From Methylibium sp035762065 (GTDB lineage: Bacteria; Pseudomonadota; Gammaproteobacteria; Burkholderiales; Burkholderiaceae_C): DNA of 64,000 nucleotides. Shown here piece after piece: positions 62,782 to 64,000 of the stretch. Each line of letters begins with the position of its first letter. The stretch's first letter is position 1. The stretch lies in the NCBI RefSeq assembly GCF_035762065.1, contig NZ_DASTPW010000010.1, positions 52,047-116,046 of the forward strand, given 5' to 3'. Under the pieces are notes generated by a model. It did no database searches. It was not told where the DNA came from and was given only the letters and a program-made list of their open reading frames with translations. The position numbers were made by a program, and so were the translations under genes.

Positions 62782-63861
62782 CTACTTCGCCGAAGGGATT
62801 TTCCCCTCGACCCCCTTCACATAGAAGTCCACCTTGTCCTTCCACGCCTGATCCGCCGCCACGCCGGCCGCCAGCGCTTCCTTGCCGTCGCTGGCGACGA
62901 TCGGCCCGGTGAACACCTCGAAACTGCCGGCCCTCATGCGGGCCTTGATCTCGTCGACCCGGCTCTTCGCCTCGGCAGGCACCGCGTCGGCGATCTTGAT
63001 CAGATCGTTCTGACCTTCCTTCACGCCCCACACGGTGCGCTCGGTCTTCCAGCTGCCGTCGATGACTTCCTTGATCGACTTCTTGTAGTAGCCGTCCCAG
63101 ATCGCGACCGCCGAAGCGAGGTGCGCCCGGGCCGCGAAGGCGCTCATGTCGGAATCCCAGCCGAAGGCGTACTTGCCGTTCTTCTCGGCCGTCTGCAGCA
63201 CCGCCGACGAATCGGTGTTCTGCAGCAGCACGTCGGCGCCGCCGTTGATCAGGCTCTGCGCCGCTTCGCTTTCCTTCGGGGGATCGAACCAGGTGTTGAC
63301 CCAGACGACCTTGGTCCTGATCTTCGGGTTCACGCTCTGCGCGCCCAGCGTGTAGGCGTTGATGTTGCGCAGCACCTCCGGGATCGGGAAGCTGCCGACG
63401 AAGCCGAGCGTGTTCGTCTTGGTCATCGTGCCGGCGATGACGCCGGCGAGGTAGGCGTCCTCGTAGAACTTGGCGTCGTAGATGCGCATGTTCGGCGCGG
63501 TCTTGTAGCCGGTCGCGTGCTCGAACTTCATATCCGGGAATTTTCCGGCAACCTTGATCGTAGCATCCATGAACCCGAAGGACGTGGTGAAAATCAGACC
63601 ACAGCCGGAACGCGCCAGGCGCTCGATCGCGCGTTCGGCGTCCGGACCTTCCGGCACGTTTTCCAGGAACTGCGTTTCGATCTTGTCGCCGAGTTCCTTT
63701 TCGAGCTCCTGGCGGCCGATGTCGTGGGCCTGGGTCCAGCCGCCGTCTGTCTTCGAGCCGACATAGATGAAGCAGATCTTTGCCTTCTCCTGAGCGCTTG
63801 CAGCCGGCGCGATACCGAGCACGGCGACGGTGGTTGCGAGGGCGACGAGTAGTTTTTTCAT
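62782..63861 (-). CDS. BMP/PnrA-like nucleoside or purine ABC transporter binding protein
   Basis: A 359-residue periplasmic binding protein with a cleavable signal (MKKLLVALATTVAVLGIAP, ending in ASAQ). The BMP (basic membrane protein) fold is shown by CFIYVGSKTDGGWTQAHDIGR, FTTSFGFMD and TLGFVGSFPIPEV. Such proteins bind purine nucleosides or bases for an ABC importer. Its AG-rich ribosome site GAGGT precedes the ATG at 63861. The permease and ATPase genes are not in the window; they may lie beyond the right edge. Confidence 0.88.
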   Translation of the reverse strand: MKKLLVALATTVAVLGIAPAASAQEKAKICFIYVGSKTDGGWTQAHDIGRQELEKELGDKIETQFLENVPEGPDAERAIERLARSGCGLIFTTSFGFMDATIKVAGKFPDMKFEHATGYKTAPNMRIYDAKFYEDAYLAGVIAGTMTKTNTLGFVGSFPIPEVLRNINAYTLGAQSVNPKIRTKVVWVNTWFDPPKESEAAQSLINGGADVLLQNTDSSAVLQTAEKNGKYAFGWDSDMSAFAARAHLASAVAIWDGYYKKSIKEVIDGSWKTERTVWGVKEGQNDLIKIADAVPAEAKSRVDEIKARMRAGSFEVFTGPIVASDGKEALAAGVAADQAWKDKVDFYVKGVEGKIPSAK

Positions 63862-63942
63862 TTTTGACCTCTGTCGGTTTGAGAAATGTCCGTCTGGCTG
63901 TTGTTCTTCACCGGTCCGGCACAAACGGCTTGCCGAGCGATG

Positions 63943-63971
63943 CCGGCGTATTGATCAGGGTCATACGCCGG
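63943..63971. promoter_or_regulatory. Inverted repeat upstream of BMP gene, possible operator
   Basis: Perfect 9-base arms CCGGCGTAT (63943-63951) and ATACGCCGG (63963-63971) with 11 bases between. It lies about 80-110 bases upstream of the binding-protein start, within a more AT-rich stretch. It could be a regulator site or an RNA hairpin in a leader. Confidence 0.4.
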
Positions 63972-64000
63972 TTATGCGATATGAGAATGAGTACGACAAT

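Overview
The window reads as a chromosomal segment of a GC-rich betaproteobacterium, most likely Burkholderiales of the Rubrivivax/Leptothrix/Roseateles kind. This placement is inferred from the very high GC, the gene families and the flhB-flhA-flhF-flhG-fliA order; no rRNA or marker gene is present to fix the genus. The segment is densely coded. No non-coding stretch exceeds about 300 bases, and I see no insertion sequence, integrase or CRISPR array.

Layout: 1-6.6 kb holds the end of an unidentified gene, then tamA-tamB for outer-membrane protein assembly. 6.7-11.3 kb holds a Wzx-like flippase, tRNA-Arg(CCT), and a divergent FbpB-type iron permease and FbpC-type ATPase. 11.4-15.5 kb holds ctpA with a clear terminator, a MoeB/ThiF enzyme, a LOG-like protein and arginase. 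15.6-18.2 kb is a TonB-dependent siderophore receptor with an STN domain. 18.4-22.9 kb is a compact secondary-metabolite-like block: a COG4648 membrane protein, divergent from a ketosynthase, a chain-length-factor-like ketosynthase and a flavin halogenase-like enzyme, the last three coupled by ATGA overlaps. 22.9-28.4 kb holds SapC coupled to a CorC-like CBS protein, apaH, tRNA-Ser(TGA), a DUF2945/DUF3140 pair and a GMC oxidoreductase. 28.4-35.1 kb is a TetR-NodT-MFP-RND efflux operon with two matching palindromes upstream of the regulator.

35.2-53.4 kb is a signalling and motility region. It holds a diguanylate cyclase, a REC-PAS-GGDEF-EAL protein behind a hybrid histidine kinase, a soluble chemotaxis transducer, then fliA, a degenerate flhG, flhF, flhA and flhB. 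Lying between flhA and flhB on the opposite strand is an unrecognised 844-codon gene with the hallmarks of a type III secreted effector: a TTCG-N16-TTCG (hrpII/PIP-type) box in its promoter region, a Ser/Pro-rich N-terminus without early acidic residues, and long disordered flanks. This is the most interesting element of the window.

53.5-64 kb holds a PAS histidine kinase, a tautomerase, small DUF proteins, a CHAP amidase, a YbbP-type permease coupled to RidA, a DODA-type dioxygenase, a DUF1579-like protein, and a purine-salvage pair (adenine deaminase and a BMP-family binding protein) whose start lies near the right edge.
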